A stretch of DNA of 15,054 bases from Micromonosporaceae bacterium (lineage in GTDB: Bacteria; Actinomycetota; Actinomycetes; Mycobacteriales; Micromonosporaceae): positions 1 to 15,054 of the forward strand of contig JADGGF010000047.1 of assembly GCA_019690055.1 (NCBI GenBank), in the 5' to 3' direction. Position 1 is the first letter of the stretch, and the number at the start of each line of letters is the position of its first letter. The notes under the pieces are model-generated. The model searched no databases, was not told the origin of the DNA, and saw nothing but the letters and a program-made list of their open reading frames with translations. Shown here piece by piece: positions 1-6,734 of the stretch. Made by a program: the position numbers and the translations under genes.

Positions 1-954
1 TATAAGCGCCAGGGTCAGCAGCCAGGCCAATAGCGCCTTCTGGGCGTGCAGGCGGTTCTCGGCCTGGTCGAACACCACGCTCGCCGGCCCGTCCATCACC
101 TCGTCGGTGATCTCCTCGCCTCGGTGGGCGGGCAGGCAGTGCAGCACGATCGCGTGGGGCTTCGCCTTGGCCAGCAGGTCCGCGTTGACCTGGTACGGCA
201 GGAAGGGCGTGACCCGGTCCAGCCCGTCCCCCTCCTGATTCATCGAGGTCCACGTATCGGTGGCGATCACATCAACGCCGCTCACCGCCTCGATGGGATC
301 GGTGGTGACCAGCACGGACCCGCCGGTGCGGGCCGCGATGGCGGTGGCGTCGGCCACGATCGCCGGGTCCGGTTGATGCGCCGGCGGCCCCGCCACCCGG
401 ACGTGCATGCCCGCCACCGCGCACCCCAGCAGGTAGGAGTGGGCCATGTTGTTGGCGGCGTCGCCCACGTAGCCCAGGGTGCGACCGGCAGGAACGCCCA
501 GGTGCTCGCGAATCGTCAGCAGGTCCGCGAGCACCTGGCAGGGGTGGAACCCATCGGTCAGCCCGTTGACCACCGGTACGGTCGCCGCCGCCGCGACCTC
601 GGCCAACCGCTCGTCGCCGAAGGTCCGCATCACGATCGCCCGCGCGTACCGGGACAGCACCCGGGCGGCGTCCCCGAGCGTCTCGCCCCGGCCGAAGTGC
701 GTGTTCTGGCTGTCGACCACGATCGGCTGCCCGCCGAGCTGGGCGATGCCGGCCTCGAACGACATACGCGTCCGCAGGCTGGGCTTGTCGAAGAGCACCG
801 CGACCGCGGCGGGCCCCTCCAGGGGGCGGAAGGCGTACGGCGCCTCCTTCATGGTCAGCGCGAGGTCCAGCACCTCGGCCTGCTCGGCCGACGTCAGGTC
901 GTCGTCGCGCAGGAAGTGCCGGACGGGCCGGCTGTCGACCACTGCGTGCGTCAC
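1..954 (-). CDS. argF: Ornithine carbamoyltransferase, 3' end cut by window edge
   Basis: Transfers the carbamoyl group of carbamoyl phosphate to ornithine, giving citrulline; cytosolic, arginine pathway. I read 318 codons with no stop before base 1, so only the last few residues should be missing (the family is usually about 305-335 residues). Visible signatures are the carbamoyl-phosphate loop SLRTR (residues 59-63), HPCQ (137-140), the ornithine-side DTWTSM (233-238) and the catalytic HCLP (272-275), followed by FDQAENRLHAQKA. The GTG start at 954 overlaps the argD stop as GTGA, with GGGAGGA at 961-967, so translation is coupled to argD. The missing glycine after SM (SMNQEGD) looks like ordinary lineage variation. 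argR, argG and argH would be expected beyond the left edge, which is inference. Confidence 0.96.
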   Translation of the reverse strand, partial: MTHAVVDSRPVRHFLRDDDLTSAEQAEVLDLALTMKEAPYAFRPLEGPAAVAVLFDKPSLRTRMSFEAGIAQLGGQPIVVDSQNTHFGRGETLGDAARVLSRYARAIVMRTFGDERLAEVAAAATVPVVNGLTDGFHPCQVLADLLTIREHLGVPAGRTLGYVGDAANNMAHSYLLGCAVAGMHVRVAGPPAHQPDPAIVADATAIAARTGGSVLVTTDPIEAVSGVDVIATDTWTSMNQEGDGLDRVTPFLPYQVNADLLAKAKPHAIVLHCLPAHRGEEITDEVMDGPASVVFDQAENRLHAQKALLAWLLTLALI

Positions 955-2177
955 GCCAGTTCCTCCCCTGTGGATTGTGTCGTCGCCCTGGGCTCGTGCG
1001 GCTCGCCGTGCTCGGCGGCCCGGTCCAGGGCGGCCGGCAGCGCGGCGAGCAGGTCCTCGATCTGCTCGTCCGAGATGATCAGCGGTGGCGCCAGCCGCAG
1101 CACATCGGGCCGCACCGCGTTGGTGAGGAAACCCGCCTCGAGCAGGGCCGTCTGCAGGGCCCCGCTCACCGGCCCCGACAGGGTCACGCCGAGCAGCAGG
1201 CCGGCGCCGCGCACGCCGGTCACCAGCGGGTGGCCCACGGCCTCGATGCCGCGACGCAGCAGCTCGCCCATGCGCTTGACGTGGTCGAGCAGCCCGTCCG
1301 CCTCGATGGTGGCGAGCACGGCCAGGCCGGCCGCGCAGCAAACCGGGTTGCCCCCGAAGGTGGAGGCGTGGCTGCCCGGGCCCAGCGCGTCGGCCCACGG
1401 GCCGAACGCGATGGTCGCGCCGAGCGGAAGCCCGCCGCCCAGCCCCTTGGCCAGCGTGATCACGTCGGGCTCGACGCCCTCGGCCTGGTGGGCGAACCAG
1501 TAGCCGGTACGCCCGATGCCCGTCTGCACCTCATCGAGGGCCAGGATGGCGCCGTGGCGCGCGGTGATCTCTCGCGCCGCGGCCAGGTAGCCGGCCGGTG
1601 GCACCACCACGCCGCTCTCCCCCTGGATCGGTTCGAGGATCACCATGGCGGTCGCATCGTCCACAGCGGACTCCAGCGCGGCCACGTCGCCGTACGGGAC
1701 GTGGACCACCTCGCCCGGCAACGGCCGGAACGGATCCGCCTTGGCTGGTTGGCCGGTGAGCGCGAGCGCCCCCATGGTCCGGCCGTGGAAGGAGCCGTCG
1801 GTCGCGACGATCTTCGTGCGGCCGGTGGTCCGCGACAGCTTGAACGCCGCCTCGTTCGCCTCGGCGCCCGAGTTGCCGAAGTAGACCCGGCCGGGGCGGC
1901 CGACTCGGGCGAGCAGCGCCTCGGCCAGCGCCACCGGCGGCTCGGCGACGAAGAGGTTCGACACGTGACCGAGCCGGCCGATCTGGTCGGTCACCGCCGC
2001 GACCACGGCCGGGTGGGCATGGCCGAGCACGTTGACCGCGATGCCGGCGAGAAAGTCCACATAGGATCGTCCGGACTCGTCCCACACGACCGCGCCCTCA
2101 CCCCGTACGAGCGCCACCGACGGCGTCCCGTAGTTGTTCATCATCGCGGCCGACCACCGCGACATCAGATCGCTCAC
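951..2177 (-). CDS. argD: Acetylornithine aminotransferase
   Basis: PLP-dependent class III aminotransferase of 408 residues. It converts N-acetylglutamate semialdehyde plus glutamate to N-acetylornithine. Visible features are the cofactor phosphate loop GNSGAEANEAAF (101-112), SFHGRTMG (129-136), LDEVQTGIGRTG with the PLP-ring Asp at about 215 (214-225), and the Schiff-base Lys at about 244 in ITLAKGLGGG. The GTG start at 2177 overlaps the argB stop as GTGA and has a GGGGAGGGG ribosome binding site just upstream. The stop overlaps argF in the same way, so argB-argD-argF are translationally coupled. The last 20 or so residues are a charged, low-complexity tail outside the catalytic fold. Other class III aminotransferases (4-aminobutyrate, ornithine) share these motifs; the operon context decides for ArgD. 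Confidence 0.96.
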   Translation of the reverse strand: MSDLMSRWSAAMMNNYGTPSVALVRGEGAVVWDESGRSYVDFLAGIAVNVLGHAHPAVVAAVTDQIGRLGHVSNLFVAEPPVALAEALLARVGRPGRVYFGNSGAEANEAAFKLSRTTGRTKIVATDGSFHGRTMGALALTGQPAKADPFRPLPGEVVHVPYGDVAALESAVDDATAMVILEPIQGESGVVVPPAGYLAAAREITARHGAILALDEVQTGIGRTGYWFAHQAEGVEPDVITLAKGLGGGLPLGATIAFGPWADALGPGSHASTFGGNPVCCAAGLAVLATIEADGLLDHVKRMGELLRRGIEAVGHPLVTGVRGAGLLLGVTLSGPVSGALQTALLEAGFLTNAVRPDVLRLAPPLIISDEQIEDLLAALPAALDRAAEHGEPHEPRATTQSTGEELA

Positions 2178-3109
2178 GTCCCCTCCCCGGACGGCGTGGG
2201 TCCGTGCGCGGTGATCATCGTGCCGAACCCCTCGTCAGTAAAAATTTCCAAAAGTATTGAGTGCGGCACCCGGCCGTCGACGATGTGGGCGGCGCTGACC
2301 CCGCCCCGTACGGCGCGCAGGCACGCCTCCATCTTCGGCACCATGCCGGAGTGCAGACTGGGCAGCAGCGCCTCGACCTCGTCGGCGCTGATGTGCGAGA
2401 CGAGCGAGTCGGGGTCCGGCCAGTTGCGGTACAGCCCGGGCACGTCGGTGAGCACCACCAGCTTCTGCGCGCCCAGCGCCGCGGCGAGCGCGCCGGCGGC
2501 GGTGTCGGCGTTGAGGTTGTGCACCACCCCGTTCTCGTCCGGGGCCACGGTGGAGATCACCGGAATGCGTCCGGCCTCGATGAGGTCGGTGACTGCCGAG
2601 ACGTTGACCGAGGCGACGTCGCCGACCAGCCCGACGTCGACCGGGGCACCGTCCACAGTGGCCGACCGCCGCTGCGCGGTGAACAGCCGCGCGTCCTCAC
2701 CGGACATGCCGACGGCAAACGGGCCGTGCTCGTTGATGAGGCCGACGAGCTGCCGTCCGACCTGGCCGACCAGCACCATGCGTACGACGTCGATGGCCTC
2801 GGGGGTGGTGACCCGCAGCCCGCCCCGGAACTCGCTGTCGATGCCGAGCTTTTTCAGCATGGCCGAGATCTGCGGGCCCCCGCCGTGCACGACGACCGGC
2901 TTGAGACCCACATAGCGCAGGAACACCAAGTCGGCCGCGAACGCCTTCTGGACCTCGAGGTTGTCGGCCCCGTTGGGCCCACCCATGGCGTTGCCGCCGT
3001 ACTTGATGACGACCGTGGCGCCGTGGAACCGCGCGAGCCAGGGCAGCGCCTCGATCAGCGTGCTCGCCTTGCCCAGCGCGATGCCGAGGTCCCGGGTCGA
3101 GACGGTCAT
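2174..3109 (-). CDS. argB: Acetylglutamate kinase
   Basis: Phosphorylates N-acetylglutamate to N-acetylglutamyl-5-phosphate, the second step of the acetylated route. Length is 311 residues, normal for the amino acid kinase family. KYGGNAM (36-42) is the phosphate-binding lysine/glycine turn, HGGGPQI (75-81) the second glycine-rich loop, and FRGGLRVTT the substrate segment; NLNADTAAGALAAALGA and the VLTDVPGLY stretch follow. The ATG start at 3109 is preceded by GGAGG about 8 bases upstream. The gap after argJ is 52 bp with no obvious terminator, so it is probably cotranscribed with argJ. The N-terminal helix before KYGG (about 30 residues) resembles that of arginine-inhibited hexameric kinases; feedback inhibition is inference only. 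Confidence 0.96.
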   Translation of the reverse strand: MTVSTRDLGIALGKASTLIEALPWLARFHGATVVIKYGGNAMGGPNGADNLEVQKAFAADLVFLRYVGLKPVVVHGGGPQISAMLKKLGIDSEFRGGLRVTTPEAIDVVRMVLVGQVGRQLVGLINEHGPFAVGMSGEDARLFTAQRRSATVDGAPVDVGLVGDVASVNVSAVTDLIEAGRIPVISTVAPDENGVVHNLNADTAAGALAAALGAQKLVVLTDVPGLYRNWPDPDSLVSHISADEVEALLPSLHSGMVPKMEACLRAVRGGVSAAHIVDGRVPHSILLEIFTDEGFGTMITAHGPTPSGEGT

Positions 3110-3161
3110 GATGGTGCCTCCGTAGGGCCCACGCCGGTGGTCGGGGCGAGTACGTCGGTGG

Positions 3162-4328
3162 TCACGTCGAGTACGCCGAGTTCTCGTGGACGTAGGCGTG
3201 GGACAAGTCGTTGGTCCACACCGTGGCCGACTTCGTGCCTGCGCCCAGATCGATGACGATGTGCACCAGGCGACCCGACAAGTCCACAGTGGATCTGTCC
3301 TCGGCGGCGGCGCCGCCCCGGCAGACCCAGACCCCGTTGATGGCCACGTCGATGCGGTCAGGCTCGAACTGGGCAGAGGTCGTGCCCACCGCAGCGAGAA
3401 TCCGGCCCCAGTTGGGATCCGACCCGAAGAGCGCGGTCTTGACGAGATTGTTGCGGGCGACCGTCCGGGCCACCTCGAGCGCGTCGTCCTCGCTGGCCGC
3501 CGCCCGCACCTCGATGGTCACGTCCTTCGTGGACCCCTCGGCGTCGGCCAGCAACTGCATCGCCAGGTCCTGGCACGCCGCCGCGACCGCGGCGTCGAGC
3601 TCATCGACCGGGGGCGTGACACCGGAGGCGCCGCTGGCCAGCAGCAGCACCGTGTCGTTGGTCGACATGCACCCATCGGAGTCGATGCGGTCGAACGTGA
3701 CCCGGGTCGCCTGGCGCAGCGCGCGGTCCAGCGTGGCGGCGCCGGCCACCGCGTCGGTGGTGAGCACGGCCAGCATGGTGGCCAGACCCGGGGCCAGCAT
3801 GCCGGCGCCCTTGGCCATGCCGCCGACCGACCACCCGTCGCGAACAATGTGGACGGTCTTGGGGCGGGTGTCAGTGGTCATGATGGCCCGGGCCGCGTCC
3901 GCCCCGCCGTCCCGGTCCAGGGACCGGATGGCCTGCTCGATGCCGGCGGAGAGGCGGTCCATCGGCAGGCGCTGGCCGATCAGGCCGGTCGAGCACACGG
4001 CGACGTCGGCCGGGCCGACGTCCAGGCCCTCCTTGCGCAGCAGCTCGGCGACCAGCTCGGCGGTCGTGTGCGTGTCCTGGAATCCGCCCGGCCCGGTGCA
4101 AGCGTTGGCGCCGCCGGAGTTCAGCACGACCGCGCGGACCAGACCACCGCGCAGCACCTGCTGGCTCCACAGCACGGGCGCGGCCTTGACCCGGTTGCTG
4201 GTGAAAACCCCCGCGGCGGGCGCCTGTGGACCGTCGTTGACCACGACCGTCACATCGAGCTCGCCCGACGACTTGAGCCCGGCGGCCGCGGACCCGGCCC
4301 GGAACCCCTGCGGCCCGGTGACGCTCAC
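3162..4328 (-). CDS. argJ: Glutamate N-acetyltransferase / amino-acid N-acetyltransferase (ornithine acetyltransferase)
   Basis: Self-cleaving N-terminal nucleophile enzyme that moves the acetyl group from acetylornithine to glutamate, closing the acetyl cycle. Many homologues also make acetylglutamate from acetyl-CoA, but the sequence alone does not settle that here. Length is 388 residues. Cleavage is expected before Thr184 in KGAGMLAPGLATML, giving alpha and beta chains. The oxyanion pair is likely Thr114-Gly115 in CSTGLIG. DSDGCMSTNDT and GSDPNWGRILAA are further family blocks. The GTG start at 4328 has a G-rich ribosome binding site (GGGTGGGGGAG) just upstream. It is the first gene of an argJBDF transcript with its own ARG-box operator, unlike the common argCJBDF order where argC leads. 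Confidence 0.96.
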   Translation of the reverse strand: MSVTGPQGFRAGSAAAGLKSSGELDVTVVVNDGPQAPAAGVFTSNRVKAAPVLWSQQVLRGGLVRAVVLNSGGANACTGPGGFQDTHTTAELVAELLRKEGLDVGPADVAVCSTGLIGQRLPMDRLSAGIEQAIRSLDRDGGADAARAIMTTDTRPKTVHIVRDGWSVGGMAKGAGMLAPGLATMLAVLTTDAVAGAATLDRALRQATRVTFDRIDSDGCMSTNDTVLLLASGASGVTPPVDELDAAVAAACQDLAMQLLADAEGSTKDVTIEVRAAASEDDALEVARTVARNNLVKTALFGSDPNWGRILAAVGTTSAQFEPDRIDVAINGVWVCRGGAAAEDRSTVDLSGRLVHIVIDLGAGTKSATVWTNDLSHAYVHENSAYST

Positions 4329-4342
4329 GCTCCCCCACCCTT

Positions 4343-4378
4343 CTGTATGACTATGCAGTAGACGGTATCAAGTTGCAG
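4343..4378 (-). promoter_or_regulatory. Tandem ARG boxes (ArgR operator) upstream of argJ
   Basis: Box 1 at 4343-4358 reads CTGTAT-gact-ATGCAG and box 2 at 4363-4378 reads CGGTAT-caag-TTGCAG; their centres are 20 bp apart. The arrangement matches the pair before argC at 28 of 37 aligned positions by my count. Paired boxes about two helical turns apart are the known binding mode of hexameric ArgR. The site lies 15-50 bp before the argJ start and 52 bp before the divergent GNAT start, so it could act on both. ArgR binding is inferred. Confidence 0.8.
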
Positions 4379-4430
4379 AACCCGGGGGCAACCGGAATTG
4401 GCCGCAACGACGCCGGGGAGACTGTGTCCC

Positions 4431-4916
4431 ATGACCCGGGCCGACCGTCTGTCCGTTCCCGTGTTCCGGCCGGCGACGATCGCCGACGTCGCAGCGCTGA
4501 CCGAACTTGAGCGCATCGCCAACGAGGCCTCGATCGGTCACCTCTTCATCGGCATCCCGTTCCCCACCGACGAGGTGGCGGCCCGATGGCGGGCCGAGGT
4601 CGATGACCCGTCGAAGACAGTCGAGGTCGCCGAGGCCGACCGGGGCCTGGCCTGCTTCGTCTGCTTCGACGCCCACCGGCTGCAGCACCTCGCCGTCCAC
4701 CCCGACCACTGGGGGCGCGGCCTCGCCCGCGCGGCCGTCGACCGGGCGGTGGCCCGCATGACCGGCGACCCGGGGCTGTGGTGCCTGCGGGACAACACCC
4801 GTGCGCGGGGGCTCTACGAGCATCTCGGCTGGACGCTGACCGACCGCACCCGCCGCAGCGAGTACCCGCCGTACCACCCGGAGGTCGAGTACGTCCTGCG
4901 CCGCCCGGGCGCGTGA
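4431..4916 (+). CDS. GNAT-family N-acetyltransferase, substrate unknown
   Basis: 161-residue single-domain GNAT protein that should use acetyl-CoA. Motif A is visible as LQHLAVHPDHWGRGLAR (84-100), where HWGRGLA is the pyrophosphate-binding loop, and motif B as NTRARGLYEHLGW (122-134). I chose ATG 4431 over a TTG 33 bases upstream because GGGGAG at 4415-4420 sits at a good distance and the fold begins soon after. It is divergent from argJ, sharing a 102-bp gap that holds the ARG boxes, and convergent with argC. The position suggests, but does not show, an arginine link. It is far shorter than classical ArgA and lacks its kinase-like domain; a short NAGS-like role is possible, as is a small-molecule or antibiotic acetylase. 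Composition resembles the neighbours. Confidence 0.9.
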   Translation: MTRADRLSVPVFRPATIADVAALTELERIANEASIGHLFIGIPFPTDEVAARWRAEVDDPSKTVEVAEADRGLACFVCFDAHRLQHLAVHPDHWGRGLARAAVDRAVARMTGDPGLWCLRDNTRARGLYEHLGWTLTDRTRRSEYPPYHPEVEYVLRRPGA

Positions 4917-4923
4917 CCGGGGA

Positions 4924-4952
4924 CGGCCGCGTGGGTGGTGCGGGCGCGGCCG
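4924..4952. terminator. Possible bidirectional terminator between GNAT gene and argC
   Basis: An 8-bp perfect inverted repeat CGGCCGCG/CGCGGCCG with a 13-nt loop fills the 39-bp gap between two convergent genes. There is no T-run on either side, so it would be a weak or non-canonical terminator. Placement between convergent stops is the main support. Confidence 0.35.
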
Positions 4953-4955
4953 GCG

Positions 4956-5969
4956 CTAGGGGTTGACCCCGATCGCGGTCAGTCCGGTGGTTTCGGGCAG
5001 GCCGACCATGATGTTGGCGCACTGGACCGCCTGGCCGGCCGCACCCTTGCCCAGGTTGTCGATCGCACTCTGCACCAGCACCCGCCCGGAGTCGCGGTCC
5101 ACCGTCGCCTGCAGGTGGCAGGCGTTGCTCCCCAGCGTCGCCTTGGTTTTCGGCCACACCCCCGGCGGCAGCAGCCGCACGAACGGCTCGCCGTCGTACG
5201 CCTGCGCCAGCACGGCCCGCACGTCCTCGGCCGTGGTGCCCGGGGTGGTCGGCCGGGCGGTGACCGTGGCGAGGATGCCGCGGGGCATCGGGGCGAGCAC
5301 GGGGGTGAAGGAGAGCGAGGTCGCTCCCGAACCCTGCTTCATCTCCGGGGTGTGCTGGTGGGTGCCGACCTTGTAGCCGGACAGGTCGCTCATCACCTCA
5401 CTGGCGAGCAGGTGCGGCTTGAGGCCTCGGCCGGCGCCCGTGGTCCCCGAGGCGGCCACCACGACCACGTCCTCGGGGCTCACCAGTCCGGATCTGATCA
5501 GCGGGGCGAGAGCCAGGATGGTCGCCACGGCATAGCACCCCGTCGCCGCCACCCGAGTCGACGAGGCGATCAGCTCCCGCTGGCCCGGCAGCTCCGGCAG
5601 GCCGTACGTCCACGTGCCCGCGTGCTCACCCCCGTAGTACGCCTGCCATTGCTGGGCGTCGCGCAGCCGATGATCGGCCCCGAGATCGACGACCTTGACG
5701 CTATCCGGCAACGTGGCCGCGACCGCCCTCGACTCGCCGTGCGGCAGGGCGAGGAAGACCAGGTCGGCGCCAGCCAGGGCCTCGGGCGTGAGCGGCTGGA
5801 AGGTCAGACCGATACCGATCAGATGAGGGTGGACACTCTCGACCGGCGCCCCGGCCTGCGAGTGCGCCGTGGCCGCCACGAGCTCGAACTCCGGGTGAGC
5901 CGCGACCAGGCGCAGCACCTCACCGCCGGCGTACCCACTGGCCCCGACCACCGCCACCCGGATTCCCAT
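4956..5969 (-). CDS. argC: N-acetyl-gamma-glutamyl-phosphate reductase
   Basis: NADPH-dependent reduction of N-acetylglutamyl phosphate to the semialdehyde. Length is 337 residues, as usual for the family. The dinucleotide loop GASGYAGGE lies at about 9-17, the catalytic Cys at about 145 (ATGCYAVA), and THQHTPEM holds the active-site histidines. I chose ATG 5969 over an in-frame GTG at 5978: the family normally starts close to GIRVAVVGASGYAG, and GAGG eight bases before the ATG serves as ribosome binding site. It has its own tandem ARG boxes and is separated from argJBDF by the plus-strand GNAT gene, so it must be a separate transcript unless read-through crosses that gene. Variation in the residues before the catalytic Cys (ATG instead of the common NPG) fits actinobacterial forms. 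Confidence 0.95.
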   Translation of the reverse strand: MGIRVAVVGASGYAGGEVLRLVAAHPEFELVAATAHSQAGAPVESVHPHLIGIGLTFQPLTPEALAGADLVFLALPHGESRAVAATLPDSVKVVDLGADHRLRDAQQWQAYYGGEHAGTWTYGLPELPGQRELIASSTRVAATGCYAVATILALAPLIRSGLVSPEDVVVVAASGTTGAGRGLKPHLLASEVMSDLSGYKVGTHQHTPEMKQGSGATSLSFTPVLAPMPRGILATVTARPTTPGTTAEDVRAVLAQAYDGEPFVRLLPPGVWPKTKATLGSNACHLQATVDRDSGRVLVQSAIDNLGKGAAGQAVQCANIMVGLPETTGLTAIGVNP

Positions 5970-5985
5970 CGCCCTCACCTCACGT

Positions 5986-6021
5986 CTGCATGACTATGCA
6001 GAGCATCGTATCAGAATGCAG
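5986..6021 (-). promoter_or_regulatory. Tandem ARG boxes (ArgR operator) upstream of argC
   Basis: Box 1 at 5986-6001 is a perfect palindrome CTGCAT-gact-ATGCAG. Box 2 at 6006-6021 is imperfect (TCGTAT-caga-ATGCAG), and the centres are 20 bp apart, exactly as upstream of argJ. On the minus strand the TGATACGAT between the boxes contains a plausible -10 (TACGAT), so bound ArgR would cover the promoter. The site lies 16-52 bp before the argC ATG. Confidence 0.83.
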
Positions 6022-6038
6022 GCTCGGTGACCGGGCCG

Positions 6039-6407
6039 TCACTCCGGCTTGTGGCACACCGCCTCGACGTTGTTGCCGTCCGGGTCGCGGACAAACGCGG
6101 CGTAGTAGGTCGGGGTGTACTCCGGCCACAACCGCGGCTCGTGCAGCACCTCGGCCCCGGCCGCCACCGCCGCCTCGAAGAACCCGTGCACGGCCGCGCG
6201 ATCCGGTGCGGTGAACGCCAGGTGCACCTCCCGGGCCTCGCCGGGAGTGGTCGTCGGGCCGATCCAGAAGTCGGGGAACTGCGTGCCGTAGCCGATCTGG
6301 TCGTCGAACTCGTGCACCCGCCGCCCGCCCAACGGCGCGAGCACGGCGTCGTAGAACGCCACGCTCGCCGCGACGTCACGAACCTGGATCGAGACGTGGT
6401 CGATCAC
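6039..6407 (-). CDS. VOC-superfamily (glyoxalase/bleomycin-resistance-like) protein
   Basis: 122-residue single-module VOC protein. Paired beta-alpha-beta units are recognisable: IDHVSIQVRDVAASVAFYD at the start, VHLAFTAPDRAAVHGFFEAA in the middle and FVRDPDGNNVEAVCH at the end. Likely metal ligands are His4, His62 and Glu115, as in metal-dependent family members. Substrate cannot be told; glyoxalases, dioxygenases, epimerases and resistance proteins share the fold. The GTG start at 6407 has GGAGG six bases upstream. It is the last gene before the argC operator, with only 17 bp between its stop and box 2, so read-through into argC is possible. No functional link to its neighbours is evident. 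Confidence 0.88.
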   Translation of the reverse strand: MIDHVSIQVRDVAASVAFYDAVLAPLGGRRVHEFDDQIGYGTQFPDFWIGPTTTPGEAREVHLAFTAPDRAAVHGFFEAAVAAGAEVLHEPRLWPEYTPTYYAAFVRDPDGNNVEAVCHKPE

Positions 6408-6630
6408 GAGAGCCTCCAGTGGTGGGGTTCACCCGTACGTCGCGCCCATCATGCCGGACCCCACCGACAATTACTCTGGTGCTCGCTGCACCTGATTGCC
6501 CTCGCCTGCGCTCGGGAGAGCCCGGCTCCTCAGAGGGCTTACGCTTCCTTCGTCGCTCGCTCGTTCCTCGCTCCTCTGTCCAGCGCAAGCCGCCGCCGGG
6601 CTCAGCTCGCACGGGCGTCGGGCCCTTGAT

Positions 6631-6692
6631 GCGTGGCCTTCCCTCGTCGCCTCGGTCGTAAACCGACCTCAGCTCCTCAGTCCAGGCCACGC
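6631..6692. repeat. Nested inverted repeat (structured element)
   Basis: Outer arms GCGTGGCCT (6631-6639) and AGGCCACGC (6684-6692) are perfect 9-bp complements. Inside them GGTCG (6654-6658) and CGACC (6664-6668) form a second hairpin with a TAAAC loop. The layout could fold as a stem-loop in RNA from either strand or as a cruciform. It may be part of a dispersed intergenic repeat or a small RNA; neither can be shown from one copy. Confidence 0.5.
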
Positions 6693-6705
6693 GGCCCGAG
6701 GCCGC
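6691..6705. terminator. Hairpin downstream of pheT, possible terminator
   Basis: GCGGCC-cga-GGCCGC is a perfect 6-bp hairpin 30 bp past the pheT stop. On the plus strand it is followed by CTTTC, but on the pheT (minus) strand the bases after it are GTGGCC, without a U-run. It shares two bases with the larger inverted repeat, so the two folds compete. Confidence 0.35.
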
Positions 6706-6734
6706 CTTTCTGGTGCCCGCGTCCGCTCCACGGC

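Larger units (their letters stand above)
6408..6734. other. 327-bp gene-free stretch between pheT and the VOC gene
   Basis: No credible gene. Open frames exist on both strands but are arginine/serine-rich and run out of antisense or shadow reading of pheT. The middle (about 6541-6583) is a low-complexity run built from CGCTCG and TTCCTCG words. The part next to pheT (6631-6705) holds nested inverted repeats, listed separately. No tRNA-like cloverleaf was found. Confidence 0.6.

Noticed and set aside
3744..3795. Gly in place of the common Asn before the ArgJ cleavage Thr (APGLAT)
   Set aside because: This position varies in actinobacterial ArgJ proteins, and the catalytic Thr and the oxyanion pair are intact, so it is not a sign of inactivity.
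46..6629. Long plus-strand open frames over the arg genes
   Set aside because: They are antisense shadows of argF, argD, argB, argJ and argC, produced by the high GC content. Their translations are Arg/Pro/His-rich with no family motifs, while the minus-strand frames have full motif sets.
6408..6734. Possible tRNA or insertion-sequence remnant
   Set aside because: No cloverleaf with a T-loop GGTTCRA motif, no target-site duplications and no transposase-like frame were seen.
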